From positions 35,238 through 99,237 of the forward strand of contig JANYDF010000029.1 of NCBI GenBank assembly GCA_025359905.1: a stretch of 64,000 nucleotides of DNA, read 5' to 3'. Numbering within the stretch: position 1 is the first letter of the stretch; every line of letters starts with the position of its first letter. The notes under the pieces are model-generated. The model saw only the letters and a program-made list of their open reading frames with translations. It did no database searches and was not told the origin of the DNA. The position numbers were made by a program, and so were the translations under genes. The DNA is from Rhodospirillales bacterium. GTDB lineage: Bacteria; Pseudomonadota; Alphaproteobacteria; Acetobacterales; Acetobacteraceae. Of the stretch, positions 17,545 to 25,937 are shown piece after piece.

Positions 17545-17738
17545 AAGTCTTTGATTTAGTTGAAAAAAACCTGACCTCGTCCAAATCCGCGTCTGGGCAT
17601 TGCCGCCACGTTCTCAAACCATGCCGGTCAGGGCATGCCGCCGCGCTCGCATCGGCTGGATGCGGTATACCAAACTTGCCGCCAGAAGCCAGTGCGGTCG
17701 TAGACCGGCGCCGCCGCGTTCAGCGCAGGTTCAGGCCA

Positions 17739-19145
17739 CTACAGCAGCGGCCGGCGCGCATGCCAGTCCGTCGCGCGCTGGTAGGCGTCTCCAGCGCGCA
17801 GGATCTCCGCCTCGCCAAACGCCTGCCCGATTAGTTGCAGACCCGCCGGCAGTCCTTGCGCGTCGAACCCGCACGGCAGCACCAAGGCGGGGAGGCCAAC
17901 AAGATTGAACGGCTCGGTGTTGCGCAGAATGGCGCTGAACACGCTGTCCTCGGCGCCCCGGATCGTCACGGCGGTGCTGCCGATTGGGGTGGCGGTCATG
18001 GCGATGGCGGGGGTCGCCAGCACATCCACTTGGCGGAATATTTTGGCCAGTGCATCGCCGAGCAGGCGGCGGTAGCGCTGGGCGTGGATGTAGTCCTTGG
18101 CCAGCAACTGGTCGCCGAGTTCCAGGAAGGTGCGCACCTGCTCCGAATACAGATGCGCGCGGTCGTCCAGCGTGTCGTCGTGATAGGCGGTGGCCTCGCC
18201 CAGATAGATCGCCAAGGCGGCGGCAGCGGCGGCGTCGATGTGCGGGATGTCGATTTCAACCAGTTCGGCGCCCTGCGCCTGCAACACCGCCAGCGCCGCC
18301 TCGACCAGATCGGTGACACTCTCCTGGGCGCGATCGTAGAAATACCGGCGCGGCACGCCGATGCGCAGGCCGCGCACATCGCCGGTCAGGGCGGCGAGGT
18401 AGTCCGCCACCGGCGCGTGGGCGCAGGCGCTGTCGCGCTCGTCCGGACCGGCGGCGGCTTGCAGGAACAGCGCCGCGTCCCGTGCGGTGCGGGCCAGCGG
18501 ACCGGCGTGGTCCATCGTCCAGCACAGCGGGAAAATGCCGGCGCGGCTGACGCGGCCATAGGTCGGCTTCAGCCCGGTCACGCCGCAGCAGGCAGCCGGT
18601 ATGCGGATCGAGCCGCCAGTGTCGCTGCCGCTGGCCAGCGGCGTCATCGCCGCCGCAATCGCCGCCGCCGATCCGCCGCTAGAGCCGCCAGAGATGCGCG
18701 TGGTGTCCCATGGATTGGCCACCGGGCCGAACATCGAGACTTCGTTGGTCGGGCCGTAGGCAAATTCGTGCGTGTTGGTCTTGCCGAGCAGCACCATCCC
18801 GGCTTCGGCCAGACGCCGCACCACGGTGGCGTCACTGTCCGGCACATGGTGTTCCAGCACGCGCGAGCCTGCCGTGGTGCGCATGCCGCGCGTTTCGTAC
18901 AAGTCCTTGTGCGCGATTGGGATGCCGTGCAGCGGGCCGCGCCACTGGCCGTGCATGATCTCGGTCTCGGCCGCCTTGGCAGCGGCCAGCGCGCCCTCGG
19001 CGTCCAGCGTGACGAATGCGTTGATGGCGCCGTTCAGCCGGGCGATACGCGCCAGATAGGCCTGCGTCACTTCCACCGGCGACACGGTTTTCGCCGCAAT
19101 CGCGGCCCCGAGCTCCGCGACGGTGAGGGCGGTGAGGTCAGTCAC
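17739..19145 (-). CDS. Amidase-signature hydrolase (GatA/AtzE-like)
   Basis: Cytoplasmic amide hydrolase of the amidase-signature family, 468 residues. The Ser-cisSer-Lys triad is intact: Lys80 in [14 protein letters not shown], Ser155 in [12 protein letters not shown] and nucleophile Ser179 in [15 protein letters not shown]. The start is taken at GTG 19145, which overlaps the small upstream gene by 8 bases and has family-like sequence directly after it. It is the last gene of the livG-livF-livH-livM-small-protein-amidase operon, so its substrate is probably what that transporter imports. The pairing with an AtzG-like small protein recalls AtzE/AtzG, but ligand identity cannot be read. A GatA role is unlikely without gatB and gatC nearby. 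Confidence 0.9.
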   Translation of the reverse strand: MTDLTALTVAELGAAIAAKTVSPVEVTQAYLARIARLNGAINAFVTLDAEGALAAAKAAETEIMHGQWRGPLHGIPIAHKDLYETRGMRTTAGSRVLEHHVPDSDATVVRRLAEAGMVLLGKTNTHEFAYGPTNEVSMFGPVANPWDTTRISGGSSGGSAAAIAAAMTPLASGSDTGGSIRIPAACCGVTGLKPTYGRVSRAGIFPLCWTMDHAGPLARTARDAALFLQAAAGPDERDSACAHAPVADYLAALTGDVRGLRIGVPRRYFYDRAQESVTDLVEAALAVLQAQGAELVEIDIPHIDAAAAAALAIYLGEATAYHDDTLDDRAHLYSEQVRTFLELGDQLLAKDYIHAQRYRRLLGDALAKIFRQVDVLATPAIAMTATPIGSTAVTIRGAEDSVFSAILRNTEPFNLVGLPALVLPCGFDAQGLPAGLQLIGQAFGEAEILRAGDAYQRATDWHARRPLL

Positions 19146-19344
19146 GGCGGGCCTCGCCAGGGGTAAAGACGCAGGCCGGCTCGACATTCTTCAGCGGCAG
19201 CCGGCGCAGTTGCTCGAACGCGCGCAAGATCGGCTCATAGGCGGCCGCGTAAGCGGCGGCGCGCTCGGCCTCCAGCGGATGCCCGGCGAACTCCGCCGCG
19301 ACGGCGGCGATGGTGGTCGCCGAGACTGGTTGGCGTTTGGCCAT
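19138..19344 (-). CDS. Small AtzG/GatC-like amidase partner
   Basis: A 68-residue protein translationally coupled to the amidase. Two amphipathic alpha-helical parts are seen (VSATTIAAVAAEFAGHPL and ERAAAYAAAYEPILRAFEQL), ending in a proline-containing tail [19 protein letters not shown]. That layout, helices then an extended tail with the VEPA-like motif, is what GatC and AtzG use to wrap their amidase partners. It should stabilise or complete the amidase downstream. Assignment rests on context and pattern, not on strong sequence identity. It starts at an ATG behind GGAGGAGTT-like sequence, 30 bases after livM. Confidence 0.75.
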   Translation of the reverse strand: MAKRQPVSATTIAAVAAEFAGHPLEAERAAAYAAAYEPILRAFEQLRRLPLKNVEPACVFTPGEARRD

Positions 19345-19374
19345 GATGTTGAACTCCTCCCGGTCTGCGCGTGG

Positions 19375-20445
19375 CTACGACGCCGCAGCTTTGCGCTTCC
19401 GCCGCGCCGCCCGCCCGAACGGGAACGCAATTTCGTTGCCCCGAGTCAGCCCAGCCGGCCGGAAGATCAGGATCAGCGCCATCGCGATGCCGAGGCCGAT
19501 TTCCTGGCTGCCCTGCGGGATCTGGATCGTGATGCCGCCCAGCGGCACGCCCGCCTCGATATGCCGGAGCACTTCGACGATCACCGTTACCACGATCACG
19601 CCGGCCACCGCCCCGAACAGGCTGCCCACCCCGCCGACCACCAGCATCGCTAGCGTCACGAAGGTCATGCTCAAGTAGAACGTGTCGGCCGTGAGGATGC
19701 CGAGGAAATGCGCGTACAATGCGCCCGCGACGCCGACGATCATCGCGCTGACGACGAAGGCGATCAGGCGCATCCGCACCACGTTCACCCCGGATGACTT
19801 CGCCGCGACTTCGTCGTCGCGCGACGCGCGCAGCATCAGGCCGAAGCGGGAGACCTGGAACACATAGGCCAGCACCAGCGCGCCGATGGCGAACATCCAG
19901 GCCACCCAGGGCCCGACCACCGCCGGCACGCCGATGATCGAACTGGTCGCCGCCGTCACCGATTCCCAATTGGAATAGACGCTGTTGACGATGGCCAGCA
20001 GCGCGAAGGTGGCGATGGAACCTGCGATGCCGGACAGGCGCATGATCGCCGCCCCGATCACCAGCGCCACCAGCCCGGCCAGCACTGCGGCGCCGGCCAC
20101 GGCGGGCAGGAAGCCGTACTGGTTCTGTTGCAGGAAATCCGGCAGCCCGGTCAGCATCATCTGCTTCCAGGTCGGGTCCACGGTGGCCCAGGCGGCGGCG
20201 TAGGCGCCAACGCACATGAAGCCGATGTGGCCGAACGACAGAATGCCCGCGTTGCCGATGAAGGTGTAGATGCCGACCACCACGATCAGGCGGATCAGCA
20301 TTTCCGTCAGCGTCACCTGCAACTGGTCGCTGCCGATCAACGAGCCAACGCCGACGAGCACCGTCAGGATCGCGCACAGCGCCGCCAGCGGCCAGTAACG
20401 GCGCAGCATGGAGGCGTGCGGCGTGGATTTCGAGACCGGGGCCAT
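19375..20445 (-). CDS. Second Liv-type ABC permease, LivM type
   Basis: 356-residue inner-membrane permease. It has the LivM motif TFIGNAGILSFGHIGFMCVG, the ATPase-contact loop SRFGLMLRASRDDEVAAKSS and GGVGSLFGAVAGVIVV. A basic C-terminal tail (FPFGRAARRKRKAAAS) is longer than usual. The ATG at 20445 shares one base with the livH stop, so the two are coupled. The next genes are the AtzG-like protein and the amidase. Confidence 0.92.
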   Translation of the reverse strand: MAPVSKSTPHASMLRRYWPLAALCAILTVLVGVGSLIGSDQLQVTLTEMLIRLIVVVGIYTFIGNAGILSFGHIGFMCVGAYAAAWATVDPTWKQMMLTGLPDFLQQNQYGFLPAVAGAAVLAGLVALVIGAAIMRLSGIAGSIATFALLAIVNSVYSNWESVTAATSSIIGVPAVVGPWVAWMFAIGALVLAYVFQVSRFGLMLRASRDDEVAAKSSGVNVVRMRLIAFVVSAMIVGVAGALYAHFLGILTADTFYLSMTFVTLAMLVVGGVGSLFGAVAGVIVVTVIVEVLRHIEAGVPLGGITIQIPQGSQEIGLGIAMALILIFRPAGLTRGNEIAFPFGRAARRKRKAAAS

Positions 20446-21359
20446 CACACGCGCTCGATGAAGGCGCGGGTCGGCACGATGCCGGACGGGCGGAACAGCA
20501 GGATCAGAATCACGAAGGTAAAGGCGAAGGCGTCGCGGAACACGCGCAAGTCCTCCGGTAAATAGGCTTGCAGCATGATGACGATGAAGCCGACCAGGAA
20601 CCCGCCGACCACAGCGCCCAGCAGGCTGCCCATGCCGCCGATCACCGTGGCGACGAAGGCGAATAATGCCAGCGGCACGCCCATTGTCGGCCCAAGCGTT
20701 CCGGTTTGCGACAAGTACAGCAGCGAGACGGCGGTGGCGAGAATGCCGCTGATGGCGAACGCTAGGCCAATGACGAAGTTGCCGCGCACGCCGAGGTACT
20801 GCGCCATGCGGAAATCCTCCGCCGCCGCGCGCATCATCACGCCATAGGGCGTGCGCTTGAGGAACAGTGTCAGCAGCGCCATCAGCGCCAGCGTGACGCC
20901 GATGGTGACAACCTGGAGCAGCGGAATCCGCAAATCGCCGAGCAGGATCGGCGCGTCCAGGCCAGACCACAGATTGGCCGCCTTCGGACGCGCGCCATAG
21001 ACCATCAGAATACCGTTCTGAATCACATAGCTGACCGCGAACGAGGCAATCATCAGCGTCGGCGCGTTGGCTCTTCGCAATGGCCTGAACACCAGCGCAT
21101 CGGAAATCAGCGCCACGATCACCACGATCAGTGTCACCGCCGGGATCATCAGCGACCAGTTCCAGGTGCCGATGAACAACTGCGCCGTCACCTCGAACGA
21201 CGGCACGATCAGCGCATAGGCGCCGATGGAGATGAAGTCGCCGTGCGCGAAGTTCACCAGCCGCAGGATGCCGAACAGCAGGCCAACGCCCAGCGCCGCC
21301 AGCGCGTACAGGCTGCCCAGACTGAGCGCGTCCGCCAGATTTTGCAGAAACCCGATCAC
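20445..21359 (-). CDS. Second Liv-type ABC permease, LivH type
   Basis: 304-residue inner-membrane permease with ALSLGSLYALAALGVGLLFG, the motif LRLVNFAHGDFISIGAYAL, the cytoplasmic loop RTPYGVMMRAAAEDFRMAQ and GGMGSLLGAVVGGFLVG. It starts at a GTG overlapping the livF stop (GTGA), so livF, livH and livM are translationally linked. Confidence 0.92.
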   Translation of the reverse strand: MIGFLQNLADALSLGSLYALAALGVGLLFGILRLVNFAHGDFISIGAYALIVPSFEVTAQLFIGTWNWSLMIPAVTLIVVIVALISDALVFRPLRRANAPTLMIASFAVSYVIQNGILMVYGARPKAANLWSGLDAPILLGDLRIPLLQVVTIGVTLALMALLTLFLKRTPYGVMMRAAAEDFRMAQYLGVRGNFVIGLAFAISGILATAVSLLYLSQTGTLGPTMGVPLALFAFVATVIGGMGSLLGAVVGGFLVGFIVIMLQAYLPEDLRVFRDAFAFTFVILILLFRPSGIVPTRAFIERV

Positions 21360-22108
21360 GCCGCGTCCTCCTCCTCGTTCGCGTCGCTGGACGCAGCCTC
21401 GCCGAAGCCGAAATACGCCCGCTTGATCGCCTCGCCGTCGGCCAGATCGGCCGCCGCGCCCGCAAGCTGAATGTGTCCATTGCGGATGACGTAGATGCGG
21501 TCAGCATGTTTCAGGATGCGGTGCGAACTCTGCTCGTTGATCAGCAGCGTCAAGCCTTCCTGTTTGCGGGCTTCGAGCAGGATTTCATAGACCTGATCGA
21601 CGATCTTCGGTGCCAGACCCAGCGAAGGCTCGTCCACCAGCAGCAGGCGCGGCTTGGTCAGCAGGGCCCGCGCAATCACCAGCATCTGCTGCTCGCCGCC
21701 GGAAAGCCGCCCGGCGGGGCTGGCGATGCGCTCGCGCAGGCGCGGAAACATCGCCAGCACCCGCTCGATATCCGCCGCCACCGCGCCGCGATCGGCGCGC
21801 ATATACGTGCCCACGCGCAGGTTTTCGGCCACCGACAGCGTGCCGAACACATGCCGCCCTTCCGGCACCAGTGAGACGCCCATGCGTGCGATGGCCTCGG
21901 GCCTGGTTCCAGCCAGATCTTTGCCTTCCAGCCGGATGTGCCCCTTGGTCGCGGCCACGCCGCCAGCCACCGCCGCCAGCGTGGTGGATTTGCCCGCGCC
22001 GTTCGGCCCGATCAGGCAGACAATCTCGCCTTTGGCCACGGTCAGGGAAATGCCCTTCAGCGCGCGCAGGCGTCCGTAGCTGACATGGATGTCGTCAATC
22101 GCGAGCAT
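21356..22108 (-). CDS. Second Liv-type ABC ATPase, LivF type
   Basis: 250-residue ATPase. Walker A GPNGAGKSTTLAAV, signature LSGGEQQMLVIARALL, Walker B LLLVDEPSLGLAP. The usual H-loop position reads LLINEQSSHRILKHA. The C-terminal tail is acidic (SSDANEEEDAA). It begins 4 bases after livG. Confidence 0.92.
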   Translation of the reverse strand: MLAIDDIHVSYGRLRALKGISLTVAKGEIVCLIGPNGAGKSTTLAAVAGGVAATKGHIRLEGKDLAGTRPEAIARMGVSLVPEGRHVFGTLSVAENLRVGTYMRADRGAVAADIERVLAMFPRLRERIASPAGRLSGGEQQMLVIARALLTKPRLLLVDEPSLGLAPKIVDQVYEILLEARKQEGLTLLINEQSSHRILKHADRIYVIRNGHIQLAGAAADLADGEAIKRAYFGFGEAASSDANEEEDAA

Positions 22109-22112
22109 CGCG

Positions 22113-22880
22113 CTAGCCTTCCATGCCGAGATAGGCCGAGATCACCGCTTGATCGCGCTGGATGTCGCTGGGCAGGCCCTCGGCGATGGTGCGCCCGCCG
22201 TCCAGCACGTGGATGCGGTTACACACACCCATGATCACGCCCATGTTGTGCTCAATCAGCAGCACGCCGCAGGTGAAGGTGCGCGGAATCGCGGCAATGG
22301 TGTGCATCAGGTCGTCGCACTCCGCGTCCGACATGCCGGCCGCCGGTTCGTCCAGCAACACGAAGGCCGGTGACAGCACCAGTGCGCGGGCGATGCCCAC
22401 ACGGCGCTCATCGGTATAGGGCAGCGTTCCCGCAATCGAGTCGGCGCGGTCGGCCAGCCCCACCCATTCCAGCATGGCCATCGCGTGCTGGTGCCCGGCG
22501 CGGCGCGACATGCCCAGGCCGAGCGCGGTGACTTCGACGTTTTCGGCCACCGTCATGTCGCGGAACAGCCTCCCGGCCTGAAACGTGCGCGCCACGCCCT
22601 GCTGGCGGAACTTCACCGAGCTCCAACCCGTCGTGTCCTCACCGCCCAGCACCACGCTGCCCGAGGTGGGGCGTTGAAACCCGGTCAGACAGTTTACCAG
22701 CGTTGTCTTGCCCGCGCCGTTCGGGCCGATCAGCCCGAATACCTCATGGCGTTCCACCTTCAGGCTGACATCGGCAATTGCCGTCAGGCCCTGAAACTGC
22801 ACGAAGATGTTGCGTGCCACGAGTTCGCTGGCCTGCGGCTGTTCGATGCCGGGCGGCAGGACATGCAATTCGTCGGTCAT
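22113..22880 (-). CDS. Second Liv-type ABC ATPase, LivG type
   Basis: 255-residue ATPase and first gene of the second transporter operon. Walker A GPNGAGKTTLVNC, then LTGFQRPTSGSVVLGGEDT, a LivG-like YTDERRVGIARALVLSP in the signature position, Walker B FVLLDEPAAGMSD, and H-loop LLIEHNMGVIMGV. Its operon (livG-livF-livH-livM-AtzG-like-amidase) has no binding-protein gene, unlike the first transporter. The 237-base divergent gap to the beta-keto acid cleavage enzyme should hold promoters for both directions; I could not pick a clear one. Confidence 0.92.
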   Translation of the reverse strand: MTDELHVLPPGIEQPQASELVARNIFVQFQGLTAIADVSLKVERHEVFGLIGPNGAGKTTLVNCLTGFQRPTSGSVVLGGEDTTGWSSVKFRQQGVARTFQAGRLFRDMTVAENVEVTALGLGMSRRAGHQHAMAMLEWVGLADRADSIAGTLPYTDERRVGIARALVLSPAFVLLDEPAAGMSDAECDDLMHTIAAIPRTFTCGVLLIEHNMGVIMGVCNRIHVLDGGRTIAEGLPSDIQRDQAVISAYLGMEG

Positions 22881-23117
22881 ACGCCGGGCCGTGCCGGTTG
22901 GTCAGTTGGCGTCAGAAGGCACGTCACACCGATCAACCTCCATCTGGCGGCGCCTTCGGGCACCAATGTCGCACTTCCGATCTTCCGCTGGCCGCATGGT
23001 CCGCGCAAGATGCCTTGGGCCAGCTTGCACCGCCACGGCACAAAATTGCCTAGCAAGAAACGTGCAAGCGGGGGCAGGAATGTGACGGACCGAAGTGTAC
23101 GGGAGGGGACTGGCAGC

Positions 23118-24053
23118 ATGGCGACCCGCAAGACCATCATTACCTGCGCGATCACCGGATCGGTGCACACGCCTTCGATGTCGCCCTATCTGCCGGTGAC
23201 GCCGCAGGAAATCATCGATGCCTCGGTGGGCGCGGCCGAGGCTGGGGCGGCGATCATTCATCTGCACGCGCGCGACCCGCAGACCGGCAAGCCGGACCAA
23301 ACCCCTGAAGCCTTCGGCCGCTTCCTGCCGCAAATCCAGCAGCAGACCAACGCGGTGCTGAACCTGACCACCGGCGGCGCTGCCTGGATGCGGGTGGAGG
23401 AGCGGGTGCGCCCGGCTGCGCTGTTCCAGCCGGAAGTCGCCTCGCTCAACATGGGTTCGATGAATTTCGGCCTGTACCCGATGCTGAACCGCTTCAAGGA
23501 TTTCAAGTACGACTGGGAGCCGCAGGCGCTGGAAGGATCGCGCGATCTGGTGTTCCGCAATAGCTTCAAGGACATCGAATACGTGCTGGCGACCTGTGCC
23601 GAATCTGGCACGCGGTTCGAGTTCGAATGCTACGACACCTCGCATTTGTATAATTTGGCGCATTTTCTGGAGCGCGGTTTGGTCAAGCCGCCGCTGTTTG
23701 TGCAGACCGTGTTCGGGATCCTCGGGGGGATCGGCCCACATCCGGAAGATGTAATGCACATGAAACGGACTGCGGATCGGCTATTCGGCAACTTGTATCG
23801 CTGGTCGGTGCTCGGCGCCGGGCGCAACCAATTGCCGATTGCAGCCCAAGCGGCGGCGATGGGCGGCAATGTGCGCGTCGGGCTCGAGGACAGTTTGTGG
23901 ATCGGCGCTGGCAGGCTTGCCGAAAGCAACGCGGCGCAGGTGCGCAAGGTGCGCCAGATCATCGAGGGACTGGGGCTGGAAATCGCCACCCCCGATGAAG
24001 CCCGCGAAATCCTGAGCTTGAAGGGTTCAATCGGCCGGGTTGACGCAGCCTAA
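23118..24053 (+). CDS. Beta-keto acid cleavage enzyme (BKACE, DUF849)
   Basis: 311-residue metal-dependent TIM-barrel enzyme of the Kce/BKACE family, which exchanges a beta-keto acid with acetyl-CoA to give acetoacetate and a new CoA ester. The metal-binding pair His48 and His50 lies in AAIIHLHARDPQTGKPD; later marks are VLNLTTGGAAWMRVEER, FECYDTSHLYNLAHF and the C-terminal NVRVGLEDSLWIGAGRLAES. The ATG at 23118 follows a GGGAGGGG ribosome-binding site and directly precedes the family-type N-terminus TRKTIITCAITG. Divergent from the second Liv operon and upstream of the first HyuB/HyuA pair. The substrate side chain is unknown. Confidence 0.92.
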   Translation: MATRKTIITCAITGSVHTPSMSPYLPVTPQEIIDASVGAAEAGAAIIHLHARDPQTGKPDQTPEAFGRFLPQIQQQTNAVLNLTTGGAAWMRVEERVRPAALFQPEVASLNMGSMNFGLYPMLNRFKDFKYDWEPQALEGSRDLVFRNSFKDIEYVLATCAESGTRFEFECYDTSHLYNLAHFLERGLVKPPLFVQTVFGILGGIGPHPEDVMHMKRTADRLFGNLYRWSVLGAGRNQLPIAAQAAAMGGNVRVGLEDSLWIGAGRLAESNAAQVRKVRQIIEGLGLEIATPDEAREILSLKGSIGRVDAA

Positions 24054-24090
24054 GGTCTGGCCGGGACGTCGCGTTGTTGCAGAATAGTTG

Positions 24091-24176
24091 ATCCGCAGAT
24101 GACGCCGGTGGACGCAGATGTTTTCGTTTGCTGGTGCAGCCTGAAACACACAGCCTATCTGCGTCCATCTGCGGAT
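24091..24176. repeat. Inverted repeat with GATGACGCAGAT-type core
   Basis: The left arm ATCCGCAGATGACGCCGGTG continues to GACGCAGAT at 24119; the right arm ATCTGCGTCCATCTGCGGAT ends at 24176 and mirrors it with a 9-base insertion in the left arm. A further direct copy of TGATCCGCAG follows at about 24182. The same core recurs as a perfect repeat at 35027-35071 and as a fragment near 40635, so this is a dispersed intergenic family. Confidence 0.7.
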
Positions 24177-24224
24177 AATTTACTGATCCGCAGTCCTCAC
24201 CACCCGCTCAGGGTTTGAACGTCC

Positions 24225-25937
24225 ATGATCGCACCAAACGACTCGATCACCCACGAGGTGATCACCGGCAAATTGCTGGCCACCGTGGACGAGATGGCGA
24301 TGGTGCTGGCCCGCGCCTCGATGAGTCCGGTGGTCTATGAGGTGCTGGATTTCGCCTGCGGCATTTGCAATGCGGGCGGAGAACTGGTGGCGCAGACCAA
24401 CGGCATCACCATTTTCACCGGCACGTTCTCCCGGCAGGTGCAGTTCATCCGCGAACGCTTCGGTGCGGACATGGCGCCCGGCGATACGTTCCTGACCAAC
24501 GACCCGTTCGAGGGCGGCACGCATGCCTGCGATTTCGCCATCATCCGCCCGGTTTTCGCGCAAGCTGATCTGATCGGCTACGGCATCGCGGTGGCGCATC
24601 TGCTGGATGTCGGCGGCGCGGTTGCGGGCAGCCTGCCGCCGGATGCCATTTCAGTGTTTCAGGAGGGGCTGCGCCTGTCCGGCGTGCGCCTGACCCGCGA
24701 TGACCGGCTGATCGACGATCTGGTGCGGATCATTACCGAAAACGTGCGCCTGCCGCAGTTGGTGCTGGGCGACATCAACGCCGAACTCGCCGCCGTGCGC
24801 ATTGCCGAGCGCCGCCTGCACGAAACCGCTGCGAAATATGGCACGGATGCGCTGCAAGCCACGTTCCGCCGTCTGATCGACACCAGTGAGGCCCGTGCCC
24901 GCGCCGTCATCGCCGCCCTGCCCGACGGCGACTACCACGCCAGCGACATCATCGACGGCGACGGGGCCAGCGATGCGCCGATCCATGTGGAAGTGACCAT
25001 CCGCATACGCGGCTCCGAGATCGAGGCGGATTTCACCGGCTCCAGCCCGGCGCGCAATGCGCCCATCAATTGCAGCCGGGGCGGCCTGACCTCGGCGGTG
25101 AAAACCGTCATCAAGGCGCTTGTGGCCCCGCAGGAACCCTCCAACGAAGGCTGGTTCCGTCCGCTGACGGTCACCGCACCGGGCGGCACCGTGTTTACGG
25201 CGGAAAAGCCATCGCCGACCGGCTGGTATTACGAAGGGGCGGCGCAAGCCTCGGAACTGGTGTGGAAGGCACTGGCACCGCTGGCCCCGGACCGGCTGTC
25301 GGCGGGCAGCTATGTCAGCCTGTGCGGCACCTATATCTCCGGCTCCGGGCCGGACGGGCTGTTCGTGCATATCGAGCCGCAAAACGGCGGCTGGGGCGCC
25401 ACGCGCACCCGCGACGGGGCCAGCGGGCTGATCGCGATCACCGATGGCGACACCTACAATTATTCGGTTGAACTTCTGGAAGCCAAGTTTCCGGTGATGA
25501 TCCATCGTTACGACTACAACGTCGCCGCCGGTGCCGGCGCCGGGCGGCAGCGCGGCGGCTTCGGGCTGGTGCGCGAATACGAAATCGAGGCAGATGACGC
25601 GGTGCTGTATGCCAGCTTCGGCCGAACCGCCACCCGCCCGTGGGGCGCGGACGGCGGCGGTGAGGGCAGTTGCAACGGCATCGTGGTGTGGCGCGGCGGC
25701 GAGGCGCAGCGTCTGACCCGCACGCCGTGGTTCACCTTGCAGCGCGGCGACCGGGTGCTGATCGAAACCGGCGGCGGCGGCGGCTGGGGCGACCCGAGGC
25801 AGCGCGACCCGGCGGATGTGGCGCGCGACGTGCGCGACGGCTTGCTCAGCACTGAACAGGCCGCCGCCCGCTATGGCGTGGCGCTGGATGCAACCGGGGG
25901 CGTGGACATCGCGGCCACCGAAGGGCTGCGCGCATGA
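24225..25937 (+). CDS. Hydantoinase B/oxoprolinase-family subunit (HyuB), pair 1
   Basis: 570-residue HyuB-type subunit of an ATP-dependent hydantoinase, 5-oxoprolinase or ketone-carboxylase-like enzyme. Hallmarks in order: DEMAMVLARASMSPVVYEVL near the N-terminus, TNDPFEGGTHACDFAIIRP and AVAHLLDVGGAVAGS with HxxD-type motifs likely to bind a metal, SVFQEGLRLSGVRL, NAPINCSRGGLTSAVKTV and the C-terminal glycine-rich LIETGGGGGWGDPRQRD. Its stop overlaps the hyuA start (ATGA), so both subunits are made together. The substrate cannot be deduced; the pair does not look closer to true N-methylhydantoinase than to 5-oxoprolinase by eye. Confidence 0.9.
   Translation: MIAPNDSITHEVITGKLLATVDEMAMVLARASMSPVVYEVLDFACGICNAGGELVAQTNGITIFTGTFSRQVQFIRERFGADMAPGDTFLTNDPFEGGTHACDFAIIRPVFAQADLIGYGIAVAHLLDVGGAVAGSLPPDAISVFQEGLRLSGVRLTRDDRLIDDLVRIITENVRLPQLVLGDINAELAAVRIAERRLHETAAKYGTDALQATFRRLIDTSEARARAVIAALPDGDYHASDIIDGDGASDAPIHVEVTIRIRGSEIEADFTGSSPARNAPINCSRGGLTSAVKTVIKALVAPQEPSNEGWFRPLTVTAPGGTVFTAEKPSPTGWYYEGAAQASELVWKALAPLAPDRLSAGSYVSLCGTYISGSGPDGLFVHIEPQNGGWGATRTRDGASGLIAITDGDTYNYSVELLEAKFPVMIHRYDYNVAAGAGAGRQRGGFGLVREYEIEADDAVLYASFGRTATRPWGADGGGEGSCNGIVVWRGGEAQRLTRTPWFTLQRGDRVLIETGGGGGWGDPRQRDPADVARDVRDGLLSTEQAAARYGVALDATGGVDIAATEGLRA

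Noticed and set aside
17345..17545. Integration site or mobile island at tRNA-Thr
   Set aside because: Debris and a tRNA gene are suggestive, but no integrase, direct repeat of the tRNA 3' end or island boundary was seen.
17835..19166. Plus-strand frame of about 440 codons opposite the amidase
   Set aside because: The amidase triad on the other strand is complete; this frame is a shadow.
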